Assembly: GCF_007752535.1 (NCBI RefSeq)
Contig: NZ_CP036426.1
Span: forward strand, 6,510,001-6,574,000
DNA from: Tautonia plasticadhaerens
GTDB lineage: Bacteria > Planctomycetota > Planctomycetia > Isosphaerales > Isosphaeraceae
DNA: 64,000 nucleotides
Reading direction: 5' to 3'
Part shown: positions 54,331 through 63,456 of the stretch, one piece after another
How the letters are laid out: the number at the start of each line of letters is the position of its first letter
Numbering within the stretch: position 1 is the stretch's first letter
Translations under genes and position numbers: made by a program
The notes under the pieces: model-generated
Told to the model about the DNA's origin: nothing
The model's input: the letters and a program-made list of their open reading frames with translations, nothing else
Databases searched by the model: none

Positions 54331-55290
54331 TCATCCGACCGCCCTCGATCGGGCGGCCGGTGTCGCTGCCCGGCGATGCCCTGGCAAACTCACCGCCTCC
54401 ACCTTCCCCGCGATGGCCGACCCCCCGTCGGGGCTCGTCGGGCCTCCGTCGAGCTGACCATCCCCTCGAGGATCGGTGGATATCGGAGAGGACGTCGCCG
54501 GCGCGAGAGAGGCCGGAGCCGTCGAGCGGAGGAGGAACCCCGGGGACACCGTCAGGGGCTGAAGGAGCGGCGACGCCGCCCCCCACGCCATCCGACGCTC
54601 GACCTCGGCGAAGGCCTTCCCGAGGCGCAACAGGGCGAGGGCAGTCGCCGGGTCGTCCGGGAGCGACCGGGCCGCGATCGCCAGCTCGACCAGATTCTCC
54701 AGCCCGTCGGGAGGAGGGGGATCAGCCCCGGGCCCGGCACCCGGGTCCCCGATCCGGTCGAGGACCGCGAGCACCTGCTCGAGGAGGAGGGGGCCGCCGA
54801 AGTAGCCGTAGGCCCTCGCCAGCAGCCCGGGATCCTGGATCCGGCGATCGAGATGGAGCCCCGGCAGCACGATCAGGGCGATCGCGTCGGGGGCGTCCAG
54901 CAGATCGGCCACGTCGAAGAAGAGCGCCGCATACGCCTCGACCGTGGCGGGGGAGGCGCCGAAGGCCGGGGCGATCGTGGCGGGCGACTGTCCTGTCAGC
55001 AGGCGTGCCTCGAGTTCCCAGGATCGTGTGCGGGCGAGCCCGGCCTGAATGCAGCGTGCCTCATGGATCGTAGGGTCGATCCGCCCGGGGGACCGCCCCG
55101 TGGGGTTTCCATGGCGATCGACCGCCCGTCGGTATCGGAGGGACCGCCGCGTCCAGGCGTCGTCGGACCGACTCGGCCGTCGCCCTTCGTGCTGCAGCTG
55201 GCCGGCACGCAACCAGCGCCAGTCGGGCCTCCGCCAGGGGCTGTCGGGGTGCAGGTCGAGCAGCGGATCGATCGGCTCATCTGCGTCCAT
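54331..55290 (-). CDS. Hypothetical protein with helix-turn-helix-like segment
   Basis: 319 residues from the ATG at 55290; sequence upstream in frame is low complexity. The start reads MDADEPIDPLLDLHPDSPWR. The middle contains ARLLTGQSPATIAPAFGASP, with a spacing like a sigma- or transposase-type helix-turn-helix, followed by long helices. It precedes the two overlapping small genes by 119 bp on the same strand. A DNA-binding role is possible but unproven. Confidence 0.6.
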   Translation of the reverse strand: MDADEPIDPLLDLHPDSPWRRPDWRWLRAGQLQHEGRRPSRSDDAWTRRSLRYRRAVDRHGNPTGRSPGRIDPTIHEARCIQAGLARTRSWELEARLLTGQSPATIAPAFGASPATVEAYAALFFDVADLLDAPDAIALIVLPGLHLDRRIQDPGLLARAYGYFGGPLLLEQVLAVLDRIGDPGAGPGADPPPPDGLENLVELAIAARSLPDDPATALALLRLGKAFAEVERRMAWGAASPLLQPLTVSPGFLLRSTAPASLAPATSSPISTDPRGDGQLDGGPTSPDGGSAIAGKVEAVSLPGHRRAATPAARSRAVG

Positions 55291-55981
55291 CGGTGATCCT
55301 GCGAGGGATGAAGGTGCTCCGGAACCGGGGGTTGGGGCCGCGGGGAGGATGGTCGGCAGGTCGACGACGGGACGGCACGTATCGTGATCGATTGAAGGCC
55401 GCGGCCCTGGATTCCCGCCGTGGTCCATGGACGACCCGCCGAGGAGGCCGATCGCCGTGCCCGGCTTGGATGACGCCGCGGCGGGCGATCGTCCTCGTGG
55501 TGACCGCATTTCAGGAGCGGTCGGTCGGCACCACTCGCGGTGGGGCCTCGATGGCCGGGCTCACCTTCCGGTCGTGGTCCTCGATCGGCGTCGGGATCGA
55601 TCCTTTGCTCGTGTACCGGATGACGAGATGCCTCGGTCGCCGCTTCCGGCCGGGGTATCGCGGATCCTCGCCGACATTGTCCAAGCTCGTCGACCCGGAG
55701 TCGCGCGACGGGCCGGCGACCTCCCGGCCCGCAGGGCCCTCGCCCCGCCCCCGTGTCGGTCCCTGGAACAGGTCCTGATGACTCGACCCTCGACTGCTCG
55801 TCGAGGAGTCGGTGGGGCACGACGGGCCGCTCCGTTGCGTCTCCCTGATCGTCGTTGCGGGATGCGGCCAGTCCGCGATGGGGCCGGCGGGATGCGCGGT
55901 TGCCCTCCGTGCCGACGGAGGGCTGGAGCCCTCCGCATCGGTGGTTTCCGACCGGCCATGGAGGGCCTCCGATCGGGTTAG
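55291..55981. other. Intergenic region without convincing gene
   Basis: About 690 bp between the 319-residue protein gene and the ISAzo13-like element. Reading frames exist on both strands, but their translations are Arg/Pro/Gly-rich and lack ribosome sites. No repeat or hairpin stands out. Confidence 0.4.
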
Positions 55982-55995
55982 GCACCAGAAAGAAG

Positions 55996-56748
55996 CTACG
56001 TCTTCCGTGGCCTGCCTCGCTTACGAGGGATCTTCACGAACCACTTCTCAAGCGACGGCAGGCGGATCACCTCGGCCTCCAACGCCTCCATCTCCTCGGG
56101 CTTCAGCCTGACCCCCTTGGCGTAGGTCGTCTCCACCAGGCTGACCACCGGGTGCTTCCGCTTCCAGGTCATCGATCGGGCGAATCCCAACACCGCCTCC
56201 ACCGAGTCCAGCAGCGACCCGTTCCAGTGCATCTCCAGCACGCCCCAGCACCGCTCGATCGGGTTGTACTTGCTGTGGTACGGCGGGTAGTACGCCAACT
56301 GCACCACCAGGCGATACTTGCGGGCGAAGGCCACGATCCGCTTGAGGAACTGGCTCCGCCGGCTGTGGTTCTCCGGGCCGTTGTCCAGGTTGATCACCAG
56401 CGTCTTGACCCGCAGGAACCGCAGGCGGACGCCCTCCCACCATTGCTCCAGGCGATCGGCGATGAAGTCGCTGGTGACCTTCGACCGGGCCATGTACAGC
56501 CACAGGTCGTCGTGCTCGGGCAGGAAGATGCCGAAGGGGGTCAGCGTCGCCACGGGCTTGAAGTCGTGATCCGCCGCCTTCGTGCCGGTCCGGCTCCGGC
56601 CCCGCCGTGAGAAGGGGCCGACATGCACCGTCGCCTTGGCGTCGATCGAGAGCCGCAGGGTGCCCCTGGCCCGATCCGCCTCGGGGTTGACCGCCTTCAG
56701 TTGATCGAAGATGGCATCGGTCTGCGGGACTCTTTTTGGGGGCGGCAC
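55996..56748 (-). CDS. ISAzo13-like transposase, catalytic part (second frame)
   Basis: It carries the DDE core: SIDAKATVHVG with the first Asp, VINLDNGPENHSRR with the second, and YHSKYNPIERCWG with the Glu. It ends RKRGRPRKT. The first residues overlap the upstream frame by 52 bp, and the natural junction lies at a CCCCCAAAAAG run, where the upstream frame would have to slip back one base. Either programmed frameshifting or a mutation separates the two halves. Confidence 0.8.
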   Translation of the reverse strand: MPPPKRVPQTDAIFDQLKAVNPEADRARGTLRLSIDAKATVHVGPFSRRGRSRTGTKAADHDFKPVATLTPFGIFLPEHDDLWLYMARSKVTSDFIADRLEQWWEGVRLRFLRVKTLVINLDNGPENHSRRSQFLKRIVAFARKYRLVVQLAYYPPYHSKYNPIERCWGVLEMHWNGSLLDSVEAVLGFARSMTWKRKHPVVSLVETTYAKGVRLKPEEMEALEAEVIRLPSLEKWFVKIPRKRGRPRKT

Positions 56749-57209
56749 TTGGCCACCCTGGAGAGGCGATAGCCCAGCAGGTTCAGCTTGGTGTTGATGG
56801 TCTGCTGGGTGGGCAACTCCTCGTCGGTGTAGCCCTTCGTGGCGATCAACTGGCGTCGGACCTCGGCGGCACTGATCCGGGTGAAGAGCCCCTTGGTCTG
56901 GAACTTGGGGTCGGCCTGGCTCTGCCCGTCGGCGATGCTGCGGATGTCATCGAGGAGTCGGGGCAAGTGCTCCTCGGCGGGCTTGCGACGGCGGGCCGAG
57001 AAGGCGTCCACGCAGGTCATGCCCGAGCGGAGTTCGTGCGTGCCCTTGCGGATGGTCTCCCGGCACCAGCCGAGATGCTCCTGGGCCCAGCGTTGTCCAC
57101 CCCGCCCCATCGCTGCGACGGTCTTGGCCATGAAGACTCGCTTCGGACTGCCCTTGAGGGCCTTGGCGGCATCGATGAGGACGGGGATCATCTCGGGGCT
57201 GGGCCGCAT
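56697..57209 (-). CDS. ISAzo13-like transposase, N-terminal part (first frame)
   Basis: 170 residues from an ATG with AAGGAG upstream. It contains the N-terminal DNA-binding region of ISAzo13-type transposases (AMGRGGQRWAQEHLGWCRET, TRISAAEVRRQLI, LPTQQTINTKLNLLGYRLS). The frame leaves the transposase sequence after KCRPQK and ends soon after. The catalytic part continues in the next frame at 56748. Confidence 0.78.
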   Translation of the reverse strand: MRPSPEMIPVLIDAAKALKGSPKRVFMAKTVAAMGRGGQRWAQEHLGWCRETIRKGTHELRSGMTCVDAFSARRRKPAEEHLPRLLDDIRSIADGQSQADPKFQTKGLFTRISAAEVRRQLIATKGYTDEELPTQQTINTKLNLLGYRLSRVAKCRPQKESRRPMPSSIN

Positions 57210-57243
57210 CTGCGTATCTCCTTGATCTCCTGGTGCGAAGGTC

Positions 57244-57927
57244 TCAGGATACGGAAGAGTTTTGTCCTTTCAATCCCCTTAGATCCATCAGGCTCGTGTT
57301 TCGCGGAGGTACCTCCGGTCCACGGCCAAGCAATTCGTGACGCAGCGCGTCGATCGTCCTGTTGATCCCGGCGAAGAACCAGGAGGCGTCCCGGATCGCC
57401 AGGACGCGATCGACCAGCCTGGGATCGCCCGCCTTCATGACGAAGTCGAGGACATATCCCCGGTAGATCAGGGCCTGCGCGACCTGCTTGGGGGTGCCCT
57501 GCAGCCGGGGGAGGCCGTCCGGGCCGGGGCTGGAGGCACGGGCCGCCTCCAGTTCCCCGGCGGTCATCCCGTTGAGCTGGGCGATCACCACGTCCTGCTG
57601 GCCATCGGTCCCGAGGATCGTGATGTCCCCGGCGGGCCCCACCCGGAAGTAGACCGACCGGGACTTCTTCGAGGTCCTCGTGCTGTTCGCCTCGTAGATG
57701 CCCGGCCCCAGGCCCTCGAAGACGCGGAGCTCGACCAGGCGCTCCGGTTGCCGGGCGGTCCAGCTCTCGAGGTAGACGCGACGCCAGAGGCCGTAGGGGT
57801 CGACGGGGTCGAGGGTGATGCGGGCGCACCACCCCCTGGAGACGCTCCTGCGGGGCTCGCAGACGACCGTCGGCGTGTCCCCGTCCGGGGACAGCTCGAA
57901 GGTCCGGTCAAGATAGAGGGTCGGCAT
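57244..57927 (-). CDS. Hypothetical protein next to the replication module
   Basis: 227 residues from an ATG preceded by GAGGAA. Beta-rich first half (TLYLDRTFELSPDGDTPTVV, SVYFRVGPAGDITILGTDGQ) and helical second half (AQALIYRGYVLDFVMKAGDP). The last residues (LMDLRGLKGQNSSVS) lie 7 bp from an insertion sequence, so the native C-terminus may have been altered. No family recognised. Same strand as, and downstream of, the polymerase gene. Confidence 0.65.
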   Translation of the reverse strand: MPTLYLDRTFELSPDGDTPTVVCEPRRSVSRGWCARITLDPVDPYGLWRRVYLESWTARQPERLVELRVFEGLGPGIYEANSTRTSKKSRSVYFRVGPAGDITILGTDGQQDVVIAQLNGMTAGELEAARASSPGPDGLPRLQGTPKQVAQALIYRGYVLDFVMKAGDPRLVDRVLAIRDASWFFAGINRTIDALRHELLGRGPEVPPRNTSLMDLRGLKGQNSSVS

Positions 57928-58046
57928 GGTCGGTTCCTCGGTGATGAAGGATCGTGGGGCATGTCGGCCGGGGATCGGCCCGATCGAGGTCGGTACCATC
58001 CCCGGGTCGATGGAGGGGAACGGCGGCCGGCGACAGGATGTCGCGG

Positions 58047-60446
58047 TCACGCCGCGGAGGGCTCCGCGGACGTCTGCGGGGCCTCGCCGGCCACGGCGGG
58101 AGCAGGTAGGGGACGGGCCTTGCCGTCGACGACGACCATCCCGGCCTCCTTGGTCCAGCGGTCGGCCAGTGACGACTCGCAGGCGATGGAGATGTCGCCG
58201 ACGAGCACCGAGGCCATGGCGTCGCGGAGCACCGACTCGACCCGACGGATCTCCGCCTCGGCGACGTGGCCCCCCTCGTCGGGCAGCGTCACCAGCACCT
58301 CGTCGTGGATGAACGCCACCGTCCGGTAGCCCGCCTTCAGCAGGCCCCAGAGCCCCCACTTTGCCCCGTCGGCGGCGAGGCCCTGGAACGGGGCATTGCA
58401 CGCCTCGGTGTAGGAGCAGCCGCCGCGGATCCGGCCGGTCAGCGTGACCGCCGGACGGCCGAAGAGCCGCCGGTGCAGCCTGGGCCCGGCCTGGCGGTCG
58501 GCGAGGAGCCGGGAGAGGCCGGGATCGCCGCCACGGTCCAGGTCGGCGAGCGTCTCCCAGACGTCGCTGACCCAGCGCTCGTTGTAGGGCGTACCGTCTC
58601 GCTTCTGCGTGCGGCCCTTGACCAGGTTCTCGACGCCGCGGAGCAGGCTCGGCTCGCGGCGGCCGCCGCGGTCGAGGGCCTCCCAGCACTCCTCCTCGCG
58701 GGTGCCGAGGTTGCGGGCCAGGGCCGCCATCGTCTCGTCGGCCAGGTAGCGCTCCAGCTCGGGATACACCTCGCGGATGAGCCGGGAGCGGAAGGCCTCG
58801 GCCTGCTCGACGGTCAGCTCCACGCCGTAGCTGGCGCGGGCGTAGTCGACCAGGCCCCGGGCCCCCAACCCGCCGGGGACGCCGAAGTTCACCGCCTTCG
58901 CATCCTGGCGGTGCCGGCGGAAGTGATGGCCCCGGACGACCTGGCGGCGGCCGTCGAGCTCGACCTCGTCGTCCGCGTCGGCCAGCGCCATGAAGCGTTC
59001 CAGCGGCAGGCCGAGCAGCATGGCGGCCGTGTAGCAGTGGGGGTCGATCCCGGCGCGGATCGTCTCGGCGAGCCGGGAGGAGCCGTAGCGGGCCAGGCAG
59101 GTCGCGGCGAGCGTCCGCAACTCGACCGCGGCGTAATCGGACATCAGCAGGAGGCGGCCCGGGCCGGCGAGGAACAGCTCGCGGACGCCCCCCTTGCGGG
59201 GGAGGTTCTGGACGTTGGGGTCCGAGCAGCTCGTCCGGCCGGTCCGCTTGAGCACGTCGTAGCGCGGGTGGACCCGCCCGGCCCCGAGGCGGCCGAAGAA
59301 CTCGAGCATCTTCCTGAGCTGCTCGCGATGGGCCCAGGTCGCGAAGAGGGGGTGGTCCTCGGCGTGTTCAGCCCAGGCGGCCGCCGCCGTCGAGACCTGC
59401 TTGCCCCGGTCGGTCAACGGGATCTCGATCGCCCGGCCCCGGGCCGACTCGGCCTGCCGGGCTGCCCGGATCAGGTGCTCCCGGAGGCCCTTCTGGTTGA
59501 CCGACGGGAGGCCCATCTTCCCGCCTATCCTCGGCCGGCCCTCGCGATCCGCATGGAAGAGGCCCGGGTAGTCGCGGGCCAGTTGCTCGTGGAGGGTGTC
59601 GAGCTGGCCCCGGTACTCCGCCTCCAGCCGGGCGACCCGCCCGGCGTCCAGGTCGATGCCGTTGCGGGTGATCGCGGCCAGGGCGATGGCCCCTTTCACC
59701 TGGACGGCCTCGCTCAGCAGGCCGAAGGAGCGCACGGCGTCCGGCCGGATGGAGGACCGCTCGTCGCCCGGGTCGTCCGGCGCGTAGCCGTGCCCCCGCA
59801 TGAGCCGCTCGGCCGTCGCCGACAGGGACAGGTAGGTCGGGTAGGTGACGATCGCGTCCCGGACGGCGTAGTCGAGGAACCGCTGGTCGATCCCCTCCCA
59901 GTTGGCCCCGAGGATCTCCCCGAAGCTCGTTCGAGCTGTGTCCTCCTTGGTGATTCGCAGCGACGTGACCTCGGCTGCGACCTCCGCGAGGTTGCGCGGC
60001 TCGATCCGGTCGCCGCCCCCCTTCCCGGGGCGGCCCTCGGCCAGCCGGATGAGCATGTCCAGCGTCATCGAGCAGTGCAGGCGTCCCCGGTCGCAGAGGT
60101 TCCACCAGGACCGCAGGGCCTCCTCCTCGGCCCGTTCGCGGAGATGGCGATCGACCACCCAGAAGTCGAACGCGGCGTTGTGGGCGATGAGGCGGGCCTC
60201 CCGGTGCGCGAGGATGAAGGGCCCGATCTGGTCGGGATGGAGCAGTCCCTGCCGGCGGCCCGAGCAGAAGGAGGCCAGGACGAGCTGCGGGACCTCCCGC
60301 CGCAGGTCGACGACGGTGGTCTCGGTGTCGAACGCGATGTAGGGGCACCGCGGCCGCAACTCGAGGGGGCGGGCGTCCCAGGGACGCTCGCAGGGGAACG
60401 TCCGCTCGCCGATGGTCACGTGGGCGAGCCGGTGCGGGGCGATCAT
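58047..60446 (-). CDS. Family A DNA polymerase with 3'-5' exonuclease domain (plasmid/phage type)
   Basis: 799 residues. The exonuclease domain has IAFDTETT (Asp40, Glu42), AHNAAFDFW (Asp94) and DYAVRDAIVTYP (Asp197). The polymerase has motif A LLMSDYAAVELRTLA (Asp437), motif B RQDAKAVNFGVPGGLG (Lys517) and motif C AFIHDEVLV (Asp715, Glu716). It lacks the 5'-3' exonuclease domain of cellular Pol I, and its motif set matches polymerases of phages and large mobile elements. All catalytic residues are present. It is followed by one unknown gene and preceded by a primase-helicase-like gene. Confidence 0.93.
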   Translation of the reverse strand: MIAPHRLAHVTIGERTFPCERPWDARPLELRPRCPYIAFDTETTVVDLRREVPQLVLASFCSGRRQGLLHPDQIGPFILAHREARLIAHNAAFDFWVVDRHLRERAEEEALRSWWNLCDRGRLHCSMTLDMLIRLAEGRPGKGGGDRIEPRNLAEVAAEVTSLRITKEDTARTSFGEILGANWEGIDQRFLDYAVRDAIVTYPTYLSLSATAERLMRGHGYAPDDPGDERSSIRPDAVRSFGLLSEAVQVKGAIALAAITRNGIDLDAGRVARLEAEYRGQLDTLHEQLARDYPGLFHADREGRPRIGGKMGLPSVNQKGLREHLIRAARQAESARGRAIEIPLTDRGKQVSTAAAAWAEHAEDHPLFATWAHREQLRKMLEFFGRLGAGRVHPRYDVLKRTGRTSCSDPNVQNLPRKGGVRELFLAGPGRLLLMSDYAAVELRTLAATCLARYGSSRLAETIRAGIDPHCYTAAMLLGLPLERFMALADADDEVELDGRRQVVRGHHFRRHRQDAKAVNFGVPGGLGARGLVDYARASYGVELTVEQAEAFRSRLIREVYPELERYLADETMAALARNLGTREEECWEALDRGGRREPSLLRGVENLVKGRTQKRDGTPYNERWVSDVWETLADLDRGGDPGLSRLLADRQAGPRLHRRLFGRPAVTLTGRIRGGCSYTEACNAPFQGLAADGAKWGLWGLLKAGYRTVAFIHDEVLVTLPDEGGHVAEAEIRRVESVLRDAMASVLVGDISIACESSLADRWTKEAGMVVVDGKARPLPAPAVAGEAPQTSAEPSAA

Positions 60447-60748
60447 CGATGTGATTCTCCGGTCATGGAACGGGGCGTCCGGGCGATGCCCGTCGCCCGT
60501 GATGCAGGTTGTCGGGTCGCTGGGCCGGGTTGTCGGGGCGGCTCCCGCGGCGCAGGCCGAATATCAGAAACGACTTGTGTCACCGGCTCGGAGGTTGTCG
60601 GTTGTCGGGCCGTCGAGCTCATCTCCGGACGCCGATCGGGGACGCGGACGGAGGTCGGACTCCACCCATCCCTCGACCCGACAACCGACAACCTGGCCGG
60701 TACCGCCTTAACTCTCTGCAGAGTCGACGCTTGCGTCAGGAAAGGTTG
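60447..60748. other. Gap between polymerase and primase-helicase genes
   Basis: This 302-bp gap carries palindrome cluster D. It is the largest gap in the replication module and a reasonable place for a replication-related site, though the same motif occurs elsewhere in the window away from replication genes. Confidence 0.45.
60508..60692. repeat. Dispersed GTTGTCGGG/CCCGACAAC palindrome cluster D
   Basis: GTTGTCGGG at 60508-60516 and 60529-60537, then GTTGTCGGTTGTCGGG (60594-60609) facing its exact complement CCCGACAACCGACAAC (60677-60692): a 16-bp perfect inverted repeat 67 bp apart. Confidence 0.75.
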
Positions 60749-63433
60749 TCAGGCGGCCTCCTCGGCCCGCCCGACATCCTGGTGCATCTCGAAGGCGATC
60801 GATTCCTTCTTGCCCGAGTAGTGGACGGTGCAGCGCCCCATCCCGCGGTCCTCCAGGTCCCTGAGGGCCTTCTTGGCCGCGGAGGCCTTCTTGATCCCGG
60901 CCACCTGCTGGCGGCAGAGGTCCCGCACCGAGCACTTCCCGCCGTGCCGGCGGACCCATCCGAGGATCGCCTCGGCCCGGGCGTCCTCCCGCGCCACCCG
61001 CAGCCGGCAGTGGACGCGGAGGCACTGCTCCTTGAAGTAGTCGGCCAGCACGGTCGCCCGCCGGGCGCTCTCGGCGTCGAGCACCCGCCCGTCCGCCCCG
61101 TCGCAGACGTGCCGCAGGCAGTGGATCACCAGGGCGAGCCGGCAGACGTGCGCCCGGAACTTGGAGTACGGCCCGGCCAGCAGCTCGCGGTCGAACCCCG
61201 GGGCCTGCATCTCCGCCAGGTGCCCGTCCCACCACGCCCGTAGCACGTCCAGGGCCTCGGGGCTCGGCCGGACGACCCGGGGCCGGAGGGTCCCGTCGTC
61301 CGCCTCGCGCTGGCGGAGCCGGTAGAGCCGGCGCACGGTCCGGTCCCAGCCCTCGATCACCGCCCGGGGGAGCCGGCCGTCGGGCCAGGGCTGGCCGACG
61401 GAGGTCTCCGGGTAGCAGAAGAGCAGGCGGTCGAGGAACCCGTCCTGCCGCGACCGGGCGTCGGCCAGCTCGCCGAGCATGTCCGGCTGGATCGACCCGA
61501 GCACGGAGAGGGACGGCTCCGGCACGTAGAGCGATCGCGTCCCGTCGCCCTTGCGGTCGACGATCACGTCCTGGCCCGACCAGGCCGAGAGGTAGAACTG
61601 GCGGTCGCTGCCCTTGCCGCCGCGGTACTGGTCCATGGAGCGGACCCAGCCGGGGAGCTCGTCGCGGTGCATCAGCAGGCCGCGCGGATTCTGCTTCAGG
61701 ATCGGCGCCAGGGACTCGACCGTCGCGTCGGAGGTGATGATCCGGGCCGGCTGGGGGCGGGTCGGCTTCGGGGGCGATTCGCCCCGGGAGTCGTCGCCCG
61801 CGTCCCTGCCGCGCGATCGGCCCTTGCGGGCCCGGATCGCCTCCTCGTACTCGGCCAGGGCGACCTCGTACGCCTCCAGGTCCCGCTGGTGCTGCTGGTC
61901 CAGCCGCCGCTGGAGGCGGTAGACGACCCGGACGCCCGAGGCGATGGCCGGCGACTTGGCCGTGCCGGGGTTGCCGATGATGCAGCCGTAGAGCCCCGGC
62001 GACTCGGACCAGTTCCGGCTGAGGGCCAGGACGCGGCTGAGGCCGATCGCCGCGGCGGCGACCGTGAGCAGGGCCATCGCCACGAAGTCGTGCGGGCAGC
62101 CGATCGCCCCGGCCAGCCTCGCGGCGGAGCGGGCGACGATCCCCGGGAAGACCTCCAGGGGGAAGGAGCGGCGGGGGCCGGGGATCCGGACCGTGATCGG
62201 ATCCCCGGCCGGGGCCGGATCCGTGGTGGCGACCACCTCGAGCGTGCCGCTGGCCGGGGAATCGGCCGCGAGGCCTTCCTCGTCCCCGGACGCCGTCACC
62301 GGGTCGGGAGCCGGCGGGTCCCCGGGGACGAGCTCCCGGATCGCCTCCATCGCCGCCGCCCCCGCGAGCACCTCGGTCCCGCCGCCGGCGGCCAGGACGT
62401 CGTCGATCCCCTTGCCGGCCTCCGCCGGCCAGCGCTCCAGCTCGACCAGGAACTCCTCGGAGGCCAGCGCCGTGGCGCAGTCGAGCAGCTGCCGGGCCAC
62501 GCCGGGCTTGGTGCGGGCGTCGGCGTCGAAGGCCAGCCGCACCGTCTCCGCGCCCAGCTCCCGCAGGAGCGGGATCCCCGCCGCCCAGGCGGTGACGCCG
62601 GGCACGGAGATGGTGGGCAGCCCGTCCCTGGCGGAGGCGACGTCGGCCTTCAGCTCCCCCTCGGTCAGGCGGATGACCGGGGCCGGGCCCACGCCCGGGG
62701 GCACGTGCGGCGGGGCGCCGCTGCTGGGGCCGTCGCCGCCCGAGAAGCTGAGGTACCTCGGCCCCCCCGCCGCATCGTCGCGGCGGATCTTCAGGGCCAC
62801 GACCCGGCCGGCCGCGTCGCGGACCGGGATGAGCAGGCCGTTGGGCAGGGCGGCGAGCCCGATGCCCGAGCGGCCCTGCCGGAAGCCGGGCACCCGGAGC
62901 AGCTCCTCTCCGAACCGGTCCCGCAGCGGACCGAGGGCCTCCTGCCGGGCCTGGAAGAAGCTCAGCGAGCGATAGGCGTTGCGGTCGATCCGCTCGTCGG
63001 TCAGGCCGCGGGCGCGGAGGGCGTCGCGGTGCCGGTCGGCGAGGGGAAGCCGCTCGAGCAGGTCCCGGTAGACCCGGTCGCGAAGGTCGAGCTCCGCCGG
63101 ATCGGCGTCGATCGGCGCGGGGCGGGCGACGGCCAGGGCCGGCCCGGGCCCGTCCCCGGAGTCGTCGGCGTCCTCCGTCGCATCGTCATCCGGGTAGAGG
63201 TCGTCGAAGCCGAGGCCAATCCCCTCCAGGACCGCGTCGGCCTTGCAGCCGCCGTGGCAATGGAGCAGGAGCCGGCCGTTGTCGCCCAGGCCGACGCTGA
63301 GCGAGGGGGTCCGGTCGCCCACCAGCCCATCGCCCCGGCCGTCGTGGCCGGGGCAGGGGCAGTGGGCCTGGAAGCCCGAGGGGGTCCGGGTGACCCCCTC
63401 CAGCCTCGCGAGCAACCGCTTGAGGTGTCGCAT
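60749..63433 (-). CDS. Primase/helicase-like protein (zinc finger, toprim-like, DUF3987)
   Basis: 894 residues from an ATG. An N-terminal zinc finger of CHC2 type (CPCPGH...LHCHGGCKAD) is followed by a toprim-like domain (VIRLTEGELKADVA, VRLAFDADA). The second half has a P-loop, CIIGNPGTAKSPA, within DUF3987, and a C-terminal winged-helix-like tail (GGKCSVRDLCRQQVAG). Such proteins prime and unwind DNA in plasmid and phage replication (family knowledge). The P-loop reads GNPGTAKS rather than GKS/T, as in other DUF3987 proteins. Same operon direction as the SSB-like gene 23 bp upstream. Confidence 0.85.
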   Translation of the reverse strand: MRHLKRLLARLEGVTRTPSGFQAHCPCPGHDGRGDGLVGDRTPSLSVGLGDNGRLLLHCHGGCKADAVLEGIGLGFDDLYPDDDATEDADDSGDGPGPALAVARPAPIDADPAELDLRDRVYRDLLERLPLADRHRDALRARGLTDERIDRNAYRSLSFFQARQEALGPLRDRFGEELLRVPGFRQGRSGIGLAALPNGLLIPVRDAAGRVVALKIRRDDAAGGPRYLSFSGGDGPSSGAPPHVPPGVGPAPVIRLTEGELKADVASARDGLPTISVPGVTAWAAGIPLLRELGAETVRLAFDADARTKPGVARQLLDCATALASEEFLVELERWPAEAGKGIDDVLAAGGGTEVLAGAAAMEAIRELVPGDPPAPDPVTASGDEEGLAADSPASGTLEVVATTDPAPAGDPITVRIPGPRRSFPLEVFPGIVARSAARLAGAIGCPHDFVAMALLTVAAAAIGLSRVLALSRNWSESPGLYGCIIGNPGTAKSPAIASGVRVVYRLQRRLDQQHQRDLEAYEVALAEYEEAIRARKGRSRGRDAGDDSRGESPPKPTRPQPARIITSDATVESLAPILKQNPRGLLMHRDELPGWVRSMDQYRGGKGSDRQFYLSAWSGQDVIVDRKGDGTRSLYVPEPSLSVLGSIQPDMLGELADARSRQDGFLDRLLFCYPETSVGQPWPDGRLPRAVIEGWDRTVRRLYRLRQREADDGTLRPRVVRPSPEALDVLRAWWDGHLAEMQAPGFDRELLAGPYSKFRAHVCRLALVIHCLRHVCDGADGRVLDAESARRATVLADYFKEQCLRVHCRLRVAREDARAEAILGWVRRHGGKCSVRDLCRQQVAGIKKASAAKKALRDLEDRGMGRCTVHYSGKKESIAFEMHQDVGRAEEAA

Positions 63434-63456
63434 CGTGGGTGTCTACGGGTGCCGGT

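Larger units (their letters stand above)
55982..57236 (-). mobile_element. ISAzo13-like insertion sequence
   Basis: Two overlapping frames encode an ISAzo13-type DDE transposase. Short inverted ends GCACCAG (55982-55988) and CTGGTGC (57230-57236) are the best candidate termini; no clear target duplication is seen. The element abuts the stop of the 227-residue gene at 57244 (7 bp away), so it may have inserted at or just behind that gene. Confidence 0.7.

Noticed and set aside
58266-60821. 851-codon plus-strand open frame opposite the DNA polymerase
   Set aside because: All polymerase and exonuclease motifs are on the minus strand; this frame is a composition artefact.
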